Part shown: positions 9,333 through 18,342 of the stretch, piece by piece
How positions within the stretch are numbered: the stretch's first letter is position 1
Layout of the letters: every line of letters begins with the position of its first letter
The notes under the pieces: model-generated
Seen by the model: only the letters and a program-made list of their open reading frames with translations
Databases searched by the model: none
Told to the model about the DNA's origin: nothing
DNA from: Pseudoalteromonas sp. MSK9-3
GTDB taxonomy: Bacteria; Pseudomonadota; Gammaproteobacteria; Enterobacterales; Alteromonadaceae
Reading direction: 5' to 3'
Assembly (NCBI RefSeq): GCF_003590335.1
Contig: NZ_MIET01000070.1
Coordinates: forward strand, 62,001 to 126,000
Length of the DNA stretch: 64,000 nucleotides
Position numbers and translations under genes: made by a program

Positions 9333-9587
9333 GCTTAACTGCTCTCAAGTTGCGGTACTTTATAGTGCGAAAAGTAGTGCGAAAAGGCGCTTAGATTTGT
9401 CGCATTTCAACGTACTCAGGCAAAAAGTAATTTATTTCTACCGCGATTGGCAATTAACCCAAGACTATTGCCGAGAAAAAGCCGATAATTACGTTAATTT
9501 AGATTTGCTTGCTCGCAGGCTATGTGTGTTTATGTTTGAACATGATATACGTTACGTCGCGCGCAACACCAAACGTGGAATACCTCA

Positions 9588-11771
9588 ATGGAAATTAAAG
9601 TTAATTTTCTCGATAACCTGAGACTTGAAGCTAAGTTTGATGACTTTACAGTTGTTGCCGATCAACCAATTCGATATAAAGGTGATGGCTCAGCACCTAG
9701 CCCATTTGATTACTTTTTAGCGTCTTCTGCATTGTGTGCGGCTTACTTTGTTAAAGTATATTGTGTAGCGCGAGATATTCCGACTGATGGTATCCGTCTG
9801 TCGCAAAACAATATTGTTGATCCTGAAGACCGCTACAACCAAATTTTTCAAATTCAAGTTGAGTTACCTGAGAGTATTTCAGATAAAAACCGTGAAGGTA
9901 TTTTACGCTCAATTGAGCGTTGTACGGTTAAAAAAGTAGTACAAACTGGCCCTGAGTTTAAAATCGAAACGGTTGAGAACTTAGATGAAGATGCGCAAGC
10001 TATGCTTATGACGCAAGCTGATAATGGGTCTAGCACGTTTATTGCGGGTAAAGACTTACCCCTTGAGCAAACTATTGCAGACATGACCGGTATTTTGGCT
10101 GAGCTAGGCATGAAAATTGAGATTTCATCGTGGCGCAACATCGTCCCACATGTGTGGTCGTTACACATTCGCGATGCAGCTTCTCCGATGTGTTTTACCA
10201 ATGGTAAAGGGTCAACAAAAGAAAGTGCATTATGCTCAGCGTTAGGTGAATTTATCGAGCGTTTGAACTGTAACTTTTTCTATAATGACCAATATTTGGG
10301 ACAAGACATTGCGAACAGTGAGTTTGTACATTACCCGAATGAAAAGTGGTTTAAACCGGACGAAAGCGATGCATTACCGGCAGAGATACTTGATGAACAT
10401 TGTTTAGACATTTATAACCCTGAAGGGGAGCTGCGTGGCTCTCACTTAATTGACACCAACTCGGGTAATGTAGAGCGTGGTATTTGCTCAATTCCGTACG
10501 TACGTCAATCAGATGGTGAAACGGTATACTTTCCATCAAACTTAATTGAGAACTTGTTCTTAAGTAATGGTATGAGTGCGGGTAATAATTTTGAAGAAGC
10601 CAAAGTACAGTGTTTATCTGAAATATTTGAGCGCGCGGTTAAAAGGCAGATTATTGAGCAAGAAATTGTTTTGCCTGACGTACCACGTTCAGTTATTGAA
10701 AAATTCCCGGGTATTTTAGAAGGTATTGAAGGGCTTGAAGCACAAGGCTTTCCGGTTGTTGTGAAAGACGCCTCGTTAGGTGGGCAGTTCCCGGTCATGT
10801 GTGTAACGCTAATGAACCCAAAAACAGGTGGTGTATTTGCTTCATTTGGTGCTCACCCTAGCTTTGAAATTGCGCTTGAGCGCAGTTTAACTGAATTATT
10901 ACAAGGGCGTAGCTTTGAAGGGCTGAACGATGTACCAAAGCCAACCTTTAACAGTATGGCAGTCGCAGAGCCGGAAAACTTTGTTGACCACTTTATTGAC
11001 TCTACTGGTGTGATCTCATGGCGTTTCTTTAGTACTAAATATGATTATGCGTTTGTTGAGTGGGATTTCTCTGGTTCAAACGAGCAAGAGTGTGAGCAGT
11101 TGTTTGGCATCTTGAAAACGCTGGGTAAAGAAGCGTATGTGGCAGAGTTTTCAGACTTAGGCGTAGCGTGTCGTATTCTAGTACCTGATTACTCAGAAGT
11201 GTACCCAGTTGAAGATTTAATTTGGGATAACACCAATAAAGCGTTGCAATACCGTGAAGACATTTTAAATTTACATACACTTGATGACGATGCGCTAGCG
11301 GACTTGGTTGAACGTTTAGAGGAAAGTCAGCTCGATAATTATATTGATATTCGCACTTTAATTGGCGTTGAGTTCGATGAGAATACGGTCTGGGGCCAAG
11401 TCACCATATTAGAGCTTAAAATACTCATTTATTTAGCACTTGGTGAGTTAGAAGAGGCAATTGAGCTGGTTGATTCGTTCTTACAATATAACGATAACAC
11501 CGTGGCACGCGGATTGTTTTATCAAGCGGTTCATGCGGTACTTGAAGTGAGTCTTGATGACGAACTTGAATTAGCGCACTTTGAAGGCAACTTTACCAGA
11601 ATGTTTGGGCAAGACGTCATTGAAAATGCTATCGGTTCAGTCTCTGGTGATGTGAAATTTTATGGCTTGACGCCAACAAATATGGCACTTGAAGGGCTTG
11701 ATAAGCACTTACGCTTAATTGACAGTTATAAAAAACTACATCAAGCACGCGCAGAGAAAGCCGCTAAGTAA
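9588..11771 (+). CDS. OsmC-YcaO fusion protein
   Basis: 727 residues with two recognisable parts. Residues 1 to about 135 are OsmC-like (APSPFDYFLASSALCAAYFVK, with the conserved Cys), a fold of peroxiredoxin-type thiol proteins. Residues about 165-560 are YcaO-like, with the ATP-binding signatures KGSTKESALCSALGEFIERL and AKVQCLSEIFERAVKR. The C-terminus is a helical tail, possibly TPR-like. YcaO proteins use ATP to activate amide backbones; E. coli YcaO is linked to ribosomal protein S12 beta-methylthiolation with RimO. The fused OsmC-YcaO form is widespread in gammaproteobacteria. No precursor-peptide or dehydrogenase genes lie nearby, so a RiPP role is not supported. Confidence 0.88.
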   Translation: MEIKVNFLDNLRLEAKFDDFTVVADQPIRYKGDGSAPSPFDYFLASSALCAAYFVKVYCVARDIPTDGIRLSQNNIVDPEDRYNQIFQIQVELPESISDKNREGILRSIERCTVKKVVQTGPEFKIETVENLDEDAQAMLMTQADNGSSTFIAGKDLPLEQTIADMTGILAELGMKIEISSWRNIVPHVWSLHIRDAASPMCFTNGKGSTKESALCSALGEFIERLNCNFFYNDQYLGQDIANSEFVHYPNEKWFKPDESDALPAEILDEHCLDIYNPEGELRGSHLIDTNSGNVERGICSIPYVRQSDGETVYFPSNLIENLFLSNGMSAGNNFEEAKVQCLSEIFERAVKRQIIEQEIVLPDVPRSVIEKFPGILEGIEGLEAQGFPVVVKDASLGGQFPVMCVTLMNPKTGGVFASFGAHPSFEIALERSLTELLQGRSFEGLNDVPKPTFNSMAVAEPENFVDHFIDSTGVISWRFFSTKYDYAFVEWDFSGSNEQECEQLFGILKTLGKEAYVAEFSDLGVACRILVPDYSEVYPVEDLIWDNTNKALQYREDILNLHTLDDDALADLVERLEESQLDNYIDIRTLIGVEFDENTVWGQVTILELKILIYLALGELEEAIELVDSFLQYNDNTVARGLFYQAVHAVLEVSLDDELELAHFEGNFTRMFGQDVIENAIGSVSGDVKFYGLTPTNMALEGLDKHLRLIDSYKKLHQARAEKAAK

Positions 11772-11801
11772 GCACAGAACCTCATTCAGTGTGGTCTTTT
11801 T

Positions 11802-11838
11802 AAAGCCGACATATTCATCATGAATAGGTCGGCTTTTT
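11802..11838 (+). terminator. Rho-independent terminator after the ycaO-like gene
   Basis: 9-bp stem AAAGCCGAC / GTCGGCTTT (11802-11810 and 11828-11836), with an inner ATTCA/TGAAT stem in the loop and a T-run at the end. Confidence 0.88.
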
Positions 11839-11919
11839 AGTAACTAGTGTTCCTTTTAGGCCAGTAAGTATCTGTGTATCAAGTATGTATCGTTTTATTT
11901 GGCCCAAAGCGCAATGATG

Positions 11920-12825
11920 TTATTCAGGGATCTCAGATTCAGCTAGGCGCTGTTCAACAAAGCTTAAAAAGGTGTCGAGCTTTTTAGAGCTATCCCGTTT
12001 CATGCGGTAAATTGCCCCGAGCGTTTTGTGACCCCGATTCAATTCTGGTAATAACTCTACAAAGGCGCCGCGGTTAATGTCTTTTTGGCAAAAGTAAGAA
12101 GGTAACATGCCTATGCCAATACCTGCCAATACGGCCTCCCTAATATGAAACCGGTTATTCGCAATTAAATTGCCGCTGAATGTATGATGCGTGCCGTCAT
12201 CTTGTGCCCACGCATTTTCGAGGGTTGAGTGACGGGTGACGAGAACATTATGCTTGGTCAAACACTCTAAGCTTTTGGGGGTGCCAAAACGTGCTAAATA
12301 GTCAGGTGACGCAACAAACAGTAGTTTCACTTTGAGTAAGCTTAAACTGTAAAATGGGCTATCAGGTAAGGTAAACCAAGTGCGAAATGCCACGTCAATA
12401 TTTTCATCTATTAAATCTAACAAGGATGCGGTAAAAATGAGTTCTAGTTCAAAATCTGGGTAGGCTTTGAGGAAGTCATTACAAATTTGGCTAAAAAGCA
12501 TCCGCCCTAGTGTATTCGGAAAGGTTATACGTAGCTTGCCTTTTGGCGTGCTATCGAGCTCTTCAAGTTCTTCTTCTAAGGCTCTAAACCCCTCAAGTAA
12601 GCCTTGTGCACGCTTATAGACAATTTCTCCTTCATCGGTCATCGACAAAGCTCGGGTGGTACGCAGTAACAGGGTTTTTCCTAAGTGATTTTCAAGTTGT
12701 GATACTGCTTTGCTGACAGAGGAGTTAGGTAAATTGAGATGATCAGCTGCTTTAGAAAAGGATCCTTTTTCGACCACTTGATAGAACACATTCAGTAGAT
12801 GGTGTTTGTCCCATTCTCGTCTCAT
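11920..12825 (-). CDS. LysR-family transcriptional regulator
   Basis: 301 residues, a typical LysR length. The N-terminal winged helix-turn-helix occupies residues 8-65 (FYQVVEKGSFSKAADHLNLP, SSVSKAVSQLENHLG, LLLRTTRALSMTDEG), and the rest is a periplasmic-binding-protein-like effector domain. It is transcribed away from the small GFA-type gene, with a 114-base shared promoter region, so it may control that gene. Effector unknown. Confidence 0.92.
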   Translation of the reverse strand: MRREWDKHHLLNVFYQVVEKGSFSKAADHLNLPNSSVSKAVSQLENHLGKTLLLRTTRALSMTDEGEIVYKRAQGLLEGFRALEEELEELDSTPKGKLRITFPNTLGRMLFSQICNDFLKAYPDFELELIFTASLLDLIDENIDVAFRTWFTLPDSPFYSLSLLKVKLLFVASPDYLARFGTPKSLECLTKHNVLVTRHSTLENAWAQDDGTHHTFSGNLIANNRFHIREAVLAGIGIGMLPSYFCQKDINRGAFVELLPELNRGHKTLGAIYRMKRDSSKKLDTFLSFVEQRLAESEIPE

Positions 12826-12939
12826 AATAGCCCTTACTATTTCCGTTAAAGAAAAAGATACTTTCTTTTTTACCTCTGTATTTTCTTTATAGCATAAATA
12901 TAATGGCTACTTAACGCAACAAAATATCAAGGAGTCAGT

Positions 12940-13242
12940 ATGATTGAGCAGCAGTGTTTTTGTAAAGAAGTGAAATATCAGGTGTTTTCAGAGTATGCAC
13001 CACTGCAAAGCGAGCACGACAATTTGCGTTTTGTTAATGCGGTAGGGGTGGTGATCGACCCTAATAAAATGATACATCGATATGTAAAAAAGGTTGGAGA
13101 CGCATTTGAACATGCATTTTGCAGTCAGTGTGGATGCCCCATTTACCAAATAGACCACAGTGGGCATACCAAGTACTGTATTTGGCAAACAAGCACAGTA
13201 CCAGGTAGTTTGTATAGTGGCGCGATGCAATTTGGATTGTAA
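12940..13242 (+). CDS. Reduced GFA/CENP-V-type zinc protein
   Basis: 100 residues, with an AAGGAG ribosome site upstream. The N-terminal Cys-x-Cys pair (CFCKEVKYQV) and the C-terminal Cys-x2-Cys-x-Cys (FCSQCGCPIY) match the edges of the GFA (glutathione-dependent formaldehyde-activating-like) fold. The middle Cys-x2-Cys zinc site of the family is absent, and the protein is about 30 residues shorter than usual. It could be a degenerate member or one that keeps only the structural zinc. It is divergent from the LysR gene. Function unknown. Confidence 0.6.
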   Translation: MIEQQCFCKEVKYQVFSEYAPLQSEHDNLRFVNAVGVVIDPNKMIHRYVKKVGDAFEHAFCSQCGCPIYQIDHSGHTKYCIWQTSTVPGSLYSGAMQFGL

Positions 13243-13259
13243 TACGCTTGAACGTAATG

Positions 13260-13616
13260 CTATTTGCCACTTTCAGCTAGAGGCACTGCATCAAAATGCA
13301 CTTCCTCTAGGCCATTTCGATTGGCCAAAAATGCGCGGATGTTTTGATGGTCATTTCCATCTGGGTGCGCTAGCACATCTTGTCGGTAATAGTCGCCAAA
13401 GCAATGTAATGTTTGCTGTTTTGTTAAGTTATGCAATTGGGCAAATGAAAAAATCTTACAAGATCCAGAGTTTGTACCTGCTTCATTGTGCACACCACTG
13501 TTTTTAAATGAAGTGGCTGTAAATTGGTATAAGCTGTCTATCACGCTCATAGTTTGTGTGAAAGAGACTGACTCAGGATTGTCTTTCAAAGATTGCAATA
13601 ATATGTCTAGTTTCAT
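13260..13616 (-). CDS. HopJ type III effector family protein
   Basis: 118 residues. It matches the small HopJ-like family found in many marine gammaproteobacteria. Recognisable parts are VSFTQTMSVIDSLYQFTATS, GSCKIFSFAQLHNLTKQQTL, CFGDYYRQDVLAHPDGNDHQ and NIRAFLANRNGLEEVHF. Despite the family name there is no type III secretion system here, and most members are cytosolic proteins of unknown role. It is encoded alone and converges with the GFA-type gene, the two stop codons being about 18 bases apart. Confidence 0.85.
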   Translation of the reverse strand: MKLDILLQSLKDNPESVSFTQTMSVIDSLYQFTATSFKNSGVHNEAGTNSGSCKIFSFAQLHNLTKQQTLHCFGDYYRQDVLAHPDGNDHQNIRAFLANRNGLEEVHFDAVPLAESGK

Positions 13617-13724
13617 GCTATTACCCTAAAATTATGGTGGGAGAAGCATACAGTAGAAGGGCACAAATGTTGAGTGAAATATCTAGATAATGGCCACAGC
13701 ATCGCGCTACTGTGGCCAGTGTAT

Positions 13725-14942
13725 TCAGTCTTGAGTTACAGACACATCGCCAGTGGTTGAGTCGTACACTAACCGCATTGACGCGTCATCATTTAGGCTA
13801 TAAGTACACAAGCCGTTTTGCGCACTTACTACCTTATAGTCACCATCAATTGTGGAGTAATACCACTTCGTTGAACCATCTGCTTTTTTACCTCCTGCCC
13901 CGCTTTGATTCAATGTATATTGGTGGTCTAAGAAGTTATTCCACATCCTCGCACAACGATTTGCATTAGGGTGTTTAGTAATTTTGTTGTGATTACCACC
14001 TTGGTCTTTAGACTCGACCGGAAAACCGGCGGCGTTAAAGTTGAACGATCCATCTCTAAACCCTTCAACATTGGCGACTGCACCAGTGAGTGCGTTATCT
14101 AGGTAGTATTGATGTGCGGCATTGACACCATCACGGTATAAATTATCAATACTTATCAACCTGTTTCCGCAGCCACTGACATAGGTCAAGTCGGCCATGT
14201 GCCTCGGGCCATCCATCAAATAAGCAGCTTGTGCCGTATTGACATCAAGGGTGTAAATTTTGGCGTTTTCATTCGCATTACGTGCTGAAACATAGAGTGT
14301 TCCGTCGCTACCCACAGCTAAGCCAGACGCCCAATTAAGCCCATGTTCTCCTATTTTATCTAATGTCATGTCATTTTCATTGAGCATGTACAGTGACTTT
14401 GCGTTTAATACGTAGACGATGTTGCCATCATTTGAATATGCAATATCGCCGTGTTTAAAATCGGCATAGCTTGCATCATCAGCTTGCATTTTTCCCATCA
14501 CAGTTTTTACACCTGTCGCAGCATCAAACTGATACATATAAGTTTGACTGGTCGCGAGCAAATAGCTGCCATCAGGGGACATTGCAGAACGCTTAATCGT
14601 ATACGAGGTCGTATCTGCTAAGGTGCGCTGTTGGCCTGTTGATAAGTCAAATGCATACAGTTTTGACGCTCTGGTGTTACTGTCTATCTTTTCCATCATA
14701 TACAGAGTGTTACCAAAGCTGGCAATGTTACTCGCTGCCGTGGTTGTACCCGATAATAATGTAGACGTAAGATTGGTTGTGTCTAAATGATACAAACTTC
14801 CTTGTTCGCTATGGCCTGTGCGGTCAATGGCAATTAACCCAGACAAACAGCCGTTTCCGTCTGATGCCAATGTGCCGGTACTAACTGACATGGCACATAC
14901 TACAGCACACTGTAGTAAGGTCTTAGTGAATGTTCGTGTCAT
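13725..14942 (-). CDS. Secreted beta-propeller-like protein, function unknown
   Basis: 405 residues with a signal peptide (MTRTFTKTLLQCAVVCAMSVSTGTLA). The first 270 residues show repeated propeller-blade motifs (GSLYHLDTTNLTSTLL, SKLYAFDLSTGQQRTL, MYQFDAATGVKTVMG, LYMLNENDMTLDKIG, AKIYTLDVNTAQAAYL), each a 'hydrophobic-x-D-hydrophobic-T-G' hairpin. The last 100 residues hold Cys, Gly and Trp-containing segments with no recognised domain. The gene appears monocistronic. I do not recognise a specific family. Confidence 0.7.
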   Translation of the reverse strand: MTRTFTKTLLQCAVVCAMSVSTGTLASDGNGCLSGLIAIDRTGHSEQGSLYHLDTTNLTSTLLSGTTTAASNIASFGNTLYMMEKIDSNTRASKLYAFDLSTGQQRTLADTTSYTIKRSAMSPDGSYLLATSQTYMYQFDAATGVKTVMGKMQADDASYADFKHGDIAYSNDGNIVYVLNAKSLYMLNENDMTLDKIGEHGLNWASGLAVGSDGTLYVSARNANENAKIYTLDVNTAQAAYLMDGPRHMADLTYVSGCGNRLISIDNLYRDGVNAAHQYYLDNALTGAVANVEGFRDGSFNFNAAGFPVESKDQGGNHNKITKHPNANRCARMWNNFLDHQYTLNQSGAGGKKADGSTKWYYSTIDGDYKVVSAQNGLCTYSLNDDASMRLVYDSTTGDVSVTQD

Positions 14943-15113
14943 AAGAGACTCCTAAAAGCTACTAAGCAGTAGCGTTAACTTTGTATTCAGTACTAAGAAG
15001 CAAGTGGTATGCCATTAAATAAAGGTTGAGATAGAGCTAGTAGAGCTTCGGGGGAGTAGCGTTGTTCAAATAATGTTAATTCAGTTATTTATATCTTTTA
15101 ATAAGGCGTTTTA

Positions 15114-15142
15114 TCGCAGAGCCTAGTTTGCAGGCTCTGCGA
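15114..15142. terminator. Strong stem-loop in the 14943-15416 intergenic region
   Basis: 11-bp perfect stem TCGCAGAGCCT / AGGCTCTGCGA (15114-15124, 15132-15142) with a 7-base loop. On the minus strand it lies about 275 bases after the PaiB-like gene and is followed by TAAAACG, so it could end that transcript. The remaining 470 bases between the propeller gene and the PaiB-like gene hold no gene I can support. Confidence 0.5.
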
Positions 15143-15416
15143 AAGAGTATTGTTTACAAATGATTTTACGCAATCTGCAAGTGCTGGTGCTCGTTATATT
15201 TGCATTATGCGACGCATTGGTGTTTTTTGGTCAGAAGCATCAATGCGCACAACTTAGGGTGTCAAATAATTAACGTCTGTTGTCGCATTAAGGCTATTCA
15301 TACAATACGGATCCAAGATCAGTGTTCGGGTGAGGTGGCCTATCGACATTGGGATAACCAGCTTGACGTTTTTACTATTAACATTGGCATCGACCATGAG
15401 CCACTGTTTTACCAGA

Positions 15417-16028
15417 CTATTTATGGGTCAATGACTTTAGCATTAGCTGTGCCATGCTTGTTCTTCCTTCAGCATGTAAGCTGGCAATAACTTGCTCACG
15501 GATCCGCATTGGTTTGTTTTGGCTGAGCTTAAAATTACCTTTGTGCTGCGATGCCGTGATACGTAAAAATCGAATTTGTTTAAACATTGCGTTGATCATT
15601 TTGTCATTGAGTTTATTCATTTGCCAAGGCGTATCAAAACCCTGTTCAAAGTGATTAGTTAACTGGGTCATTGCCGCTACTTGCTCAGAATGATCTTTGA
15701 TTAATTCTAATGTTCCCGTGACTTCGACACTCGCATAGAGCCAGCTCGGTAAAATGTCATTGTTACAATGATTAGGGGATAAGTATGCATTTGGGCCATT
15801 AAATAGCAGCTTTATTGTGTTATTTTCCTGTTGAATAAGGGGGTTATTTGCGGTGACATGGCCAATGAAAGTGCCGGTATCCTGGTCAAATAGCATAGGT
15901 ACTTGGCACACTTGGTCCAGTGCGGCGGTAGATGAGCCGCTTAGGATCGTCGCCAGTGGATATTGTGCAATCAGCTCATATAGCTGTGCCTCTGGAATAT
16001 GTGTAAAGGGTTTTGGCGGATAACTCAT
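15417..16028 (-). CDS. PaiB-family FMN-binding protein
   Basis: 203 residues from the ATG at 16028, chosen because it overlaps the upstream GNAT stop codon as ATGA; a start further upstream would run deep into that gene. The N-terminus MSYPPKPFTHI and the blocks YPLATILS, PMLFDQ, IGHVTANNPL and LLFNGPNAYLSP are characteristic of PaiB / FMN-binding negative transcriptional regulators (split-barrel flavin fold). In Bacillus, paiA (an acetyltransferase) and paiB are also paired, and here the upstream gene is likewise a GNAT acetyltransferase. Confidence 0.85.
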   Translation of the reverse strand: MSYPPKPFTHIPEAQLYELIAQYPLATILSGSSTAALDQVCQVPMLFDQDTGTFIGHVTANNPLIQQENNTIKLLFNGPNAYLSPNHCNNDILPSWLYASVEVTGTLELIKDHSEQVAAMTQLTNHFEQGFDTPWQMNKLNDKMINAMFKQIRFLRITASQHKGNFKLSQNKPMRIREQVIASLHAEGRTSMAQLMLKSLTHK

Positions 16029-16600
16029 AAAAAATGCTCCAAACGTTGTTTGACACTTGGCCACAGCGTGTCTGTGATGCTGTGTATTGCGCTGTTACGA
16101 AATAAGCCATCAGGGGAGCGGCGGTTTTTGTAGGCAATGCCTTCAAATTGTGCTCCTAATCTTATGATAGCATTACGTGATTTGTCATTTTTTTCGTTCG
16201 TACAAATAGTAACACGTACAAGTTTTAGCTGTTCAAAGGCGTAATTCAAAATTAAGTGTTTAGCATGACTATTAACGTAACTTCTTTGCCATGGTACACC
16301 AATAAACGTATGACCAACTTCCGCACTGAGATTGTGTTTATCAAGTAGAAAAAGGCGCGTTGTACCGACAACACAATGACTTTCATTATCAATAATGGCA
16401 AATGTTAGTTGTTGCTCTTCATCAAATTTTGCCGTGGTTTCTAACCATGTTTGCAAGGTTGCTTCAGATAAACAGTAATTTGTTGGTACCCAACGCCAAA
16501 TACTCGGGTCTTGTCCTGCGACGAGTAACTCTGCAAGGTGTTTTTGAGCGATGGGCTCTAACGTAACTTTACTGCTGGATAGGGTGACTGGCGTTAACAT
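16025..16600 (-). CDS. GNAT acetyltransferase (RimJ/RimL-like)
   Basis: 191 residues. The GNAT fold of the RimJ/RimL type is visible as VTLEPIAQKHLAELL, TFAIIDNESHCVVGTTRLF, VGHTFIGVPWQRSYVN (acetyl-CoA loop region), HLILNYAFEQLKLVRVTI and NAIIRLGAQFEG. It probably acetylates an amine on a small molecule or protein N-terminus. It overlaps the PaiB-like gene by 4 bases and is divergent from the MocR regulator, which is its likely controller. Confidence 0.85.
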   Translation of the reverse strand: MLTPVTLSSSKVTLEPIAQKHLAELLVAGQDPSIWRWVPTNYCLSEATLQTWLETTAKFDEEQQLTFAIIDNESHCVVGTTRLFLLDKHNLSAEVGHTFIGVPWQRSYVNSHAKHLILNYAFEQLKLVRVTICTNEKNDKSRNAIIRLGAQFEGIAYKNRRSPDGLFRNSAIHSITDTLWPSVKQRLEHFL

Positions 16601-16763
16601 ATTTATTCCTTATCTGGGGGGATAAGAGCAAATTACGTTATTTTGGCTCAATTAATACAACCAGATTTAATAAACCAGCTAGACCAGATGGGTAGCTGAC
16701 TGGGAGTATTAAGTGGTTTTCTCAGTTGCTTTTGGTATAGTAAATTAAAAATAATATGGTATA

Positions 16764-16785
16764 ACCAATAGACCAATAGACCAAT
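16764..16785 (+). repeat. Three ACCAAT direct repeats with 8-base period at the MocR start
   Basis: ACCAAT occurs at 16764, 16772 and 16780, exactly 8 bases apart, and the third overlaps the ATG of the MocR gene. Related CCAG repeats (ACCAGAT, ACCAG, ACCAGAT) lie about 80-110 bases upstream. MocR regulators often bind direct repeats, so this may be an autoregulatory operator. No clear Shine-Dalgarno precedes the ATG. Confidence 0.45.
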
Positions 16786-18280
16786 GAATCCAATTCCAGT
16801 TGAGTTTTGTGGCGATGGGCCCGCACGTTATTTACAATTGGCAAGGGCGATTAGACGTGCGATTAAAACAGGTGAGCTAAGCCCTGGCACGAAGCTAAGC
16901 TCAGCACGAATTATGGCTCAAGCATATGCGTTAAATCGACATACAGTAATGAATGCATTACAAATATTGGTCGCAGAGGGGTGGTTAGAGTCACAAGAAA
17001 GGTCTGGTTATAGAGTGACTCACAGTTTACCCATAGACAGCAGCCTGCGTCCGGATTTGACGCTTTCAAAGCATCGAACTGTTGCCGTGGCTGAACGTTA
17101 TCAAACGCGAAGTTTTAACTGGCCAATCGTCTATGCAGCACAGGCCCCTTTATCACTGTCTGACTACCGCTTTAATTTTGCTGGCGGCTTACCTGATCTG
17201 GCGGAGTTTCCATTTGATGAGTTTAAGCGTGCGATGGGGAGCGCATGTCAACGCTTAGACACGCATTTACTCCATTATGGAGAGGTGTCGGGTGTGCCAG
17301 ATCTTAAAACGCAGATCACCGCCTATTTAGCGAAAGCTCGGGGATTAGTAGCCAACGAACTCTTGGTTTGTAATGGTTCTCAAGAAGCCTTATTTCTTAT
17401 TGCCAAAGCTTTTATTGGTGAAGGAGAGTGTATTGCGGTCGAGACACTGGGTTATCCACCAGCACGTAAAGCATTTATTGCATGCGGGGCGTCTTTGGTT
17501 GATATTCGTCAAGATGGATACGGTTTGTGTGTTGAAGACTTAGCGAAACAATTAAGGGTCCATCCAATTAAGTTGCTGTATTTAACGCCGCTACATCAAT
17601 ATCCAACCACCGTGACGCTCTCTATGACTCGGCGTATGCAAATATATCAACTGTGTTATGAGCATGGGGTGGCCATCATTGAAGATGACTATGATCATGA
17701 ATTTCATTATCGTTGCCAGCCTATCGCCCCTATGGCCAGTGATGACCCTGCGGGCATTGTGGTTTACGTTTCGACATTTTCAAAGCTGATGTTTGCGGGC
17801 GCTCGCCTTGGTTACATTGTATGTAGTAACTCGATTATGTCGCAACTAACAGCACTCAAACAGCTGGTAAATCATAAAAATGACGTACTGACTCAGCTTG
17901 GCGTTGCACAGTGGATGAAAGAAGGTGGTTTTGAACGACATGCCAAACGCATGACAAAATTATATAAGAACAACTATCAACACCTTGATAGATTACTGCA
18001 AGCATATCAGGCGCAAGGTTATCCTATTCGTTATGACAAACCCGATGGAGGCATGGCGATGTGGGTTGATATGGGGGTAAATGTTAACCAATTAAAAGAG
18101 AAGGCAAAGTTAAGCGGGGTTTATGTGCAAACACAAAGTGAATTCTATTTTGAGCACAGTACGCGCTCATTGCGCGGTGATGCGTCTCAAAACACGCATA
18201 TTCGATTAGGTTTTGCAGGGCAATCACCCGACATGCTTGCTAAAGGGTTGCAGATCATCATTGATATACTCTATGAGTGA
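16784..18280 (+). CDS. MocR/GntR-family regulator with aminotransferase-like domain
   Basis: 498 residues. Residues about 10-80 form a GntR winged helix (YLQLARAIRRAIKTGELSPG, LSSARIMAQAYALNRHTVMN), and residues about 125-495 form a fold-type I aminotransferase-like domain. PLP-binding signatures include Asp in IIEDDYDHEFHYR and Lys in VSTFSKLMFAGARLGYI. MocR proteins sense PLP with an amine or amino acid. It is divergent from the GNAT/PaiB pair across 183 bases that contain direct repeats, so it probably regulates that pair. Confidence 0.9.
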   Translation: MNPIPVEFCGDGPARYLQLARAIRRAIKTGELSPGTKLSSARIMAQAYALNRHTVMNALQILVAEGWLESQERSGYRVTHSLPIDSSLRPDLTLSKHRTVAVAERYQTRSFNWPIVYAAQAPLSLSDYRFNFAGGLPDLAEFPFDEFKRAMGSACQRLDTHLLHYGEVSGVPDLKTQITAYLAKARGLVANELLVCNGSQEALFLIAKAFIGEGECIAVETLGYPPARKAFIACGASLVDIRQDGYGLCVEDLAKQLRVHPIKLLYLTPLHQYPTTVTLSMTRRMQIYQLCYEHGVAIIEDDYDHEFHYRCQPIAPMASDDPAGIVVYVSTFSKLMFAGARLGYIVCSNSIMSQLTALKQLVNHKNDVLTQLGVAQWMKEGGFERHAKRMTKLYKNNYQHLDRLLQAYQAQGYPIRYDKPDGGMAMWVDMGVNVNQLKEKAKLSGVYVQTQSEFYFEHSTRSLRGDASQNTHIRLGFAGQSPDMLAKGLQIIIDILYE

Positions 18281-18281
18281 G

Positions 18282-18319
18282 GCCATTTACCCGTTGCGAG
18301 CTTAAGTAAATGGCTTTTT
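18282..18319 (+). terminator. Rho-independent terminator after the MocR gene
   Basis: 9-bp stem GCCATTTAC / GTAAATGGC (18282-18290 and 18306-18314) followed by TTTTT, immediately after the stop codon. Confidence 0.9.
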
Positions 18320-18342
18320 AACAAGGTGGCAGTAAATAACTG

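Noticed and set aside
9325-9621. 98-residue plus-strand frame starting at GTG between the small membrane protein gene and the ycaO-like gene
   Set aside because: Overlaps the ycaO-like gene by 34 bases and the upstream gene by 8, with no clear ribosome site or known domain. It cannot be fully excluded.
9588-11771. RiPP biosynthesis by the YcaO protein
   Set aside because: No precursor peptide, dehydrogenase or peptidase/transporter gene of that kind is adjacent; the OsmC-YcaO fusion fits a general sulfur or ribosomal role better.
15200-15490. 96-residue plus-strand frame
   Set aside because: Overlaps the 3' end of the PaiB-like gene in antisense; composition is Cys/His-rich like a shadow frame.
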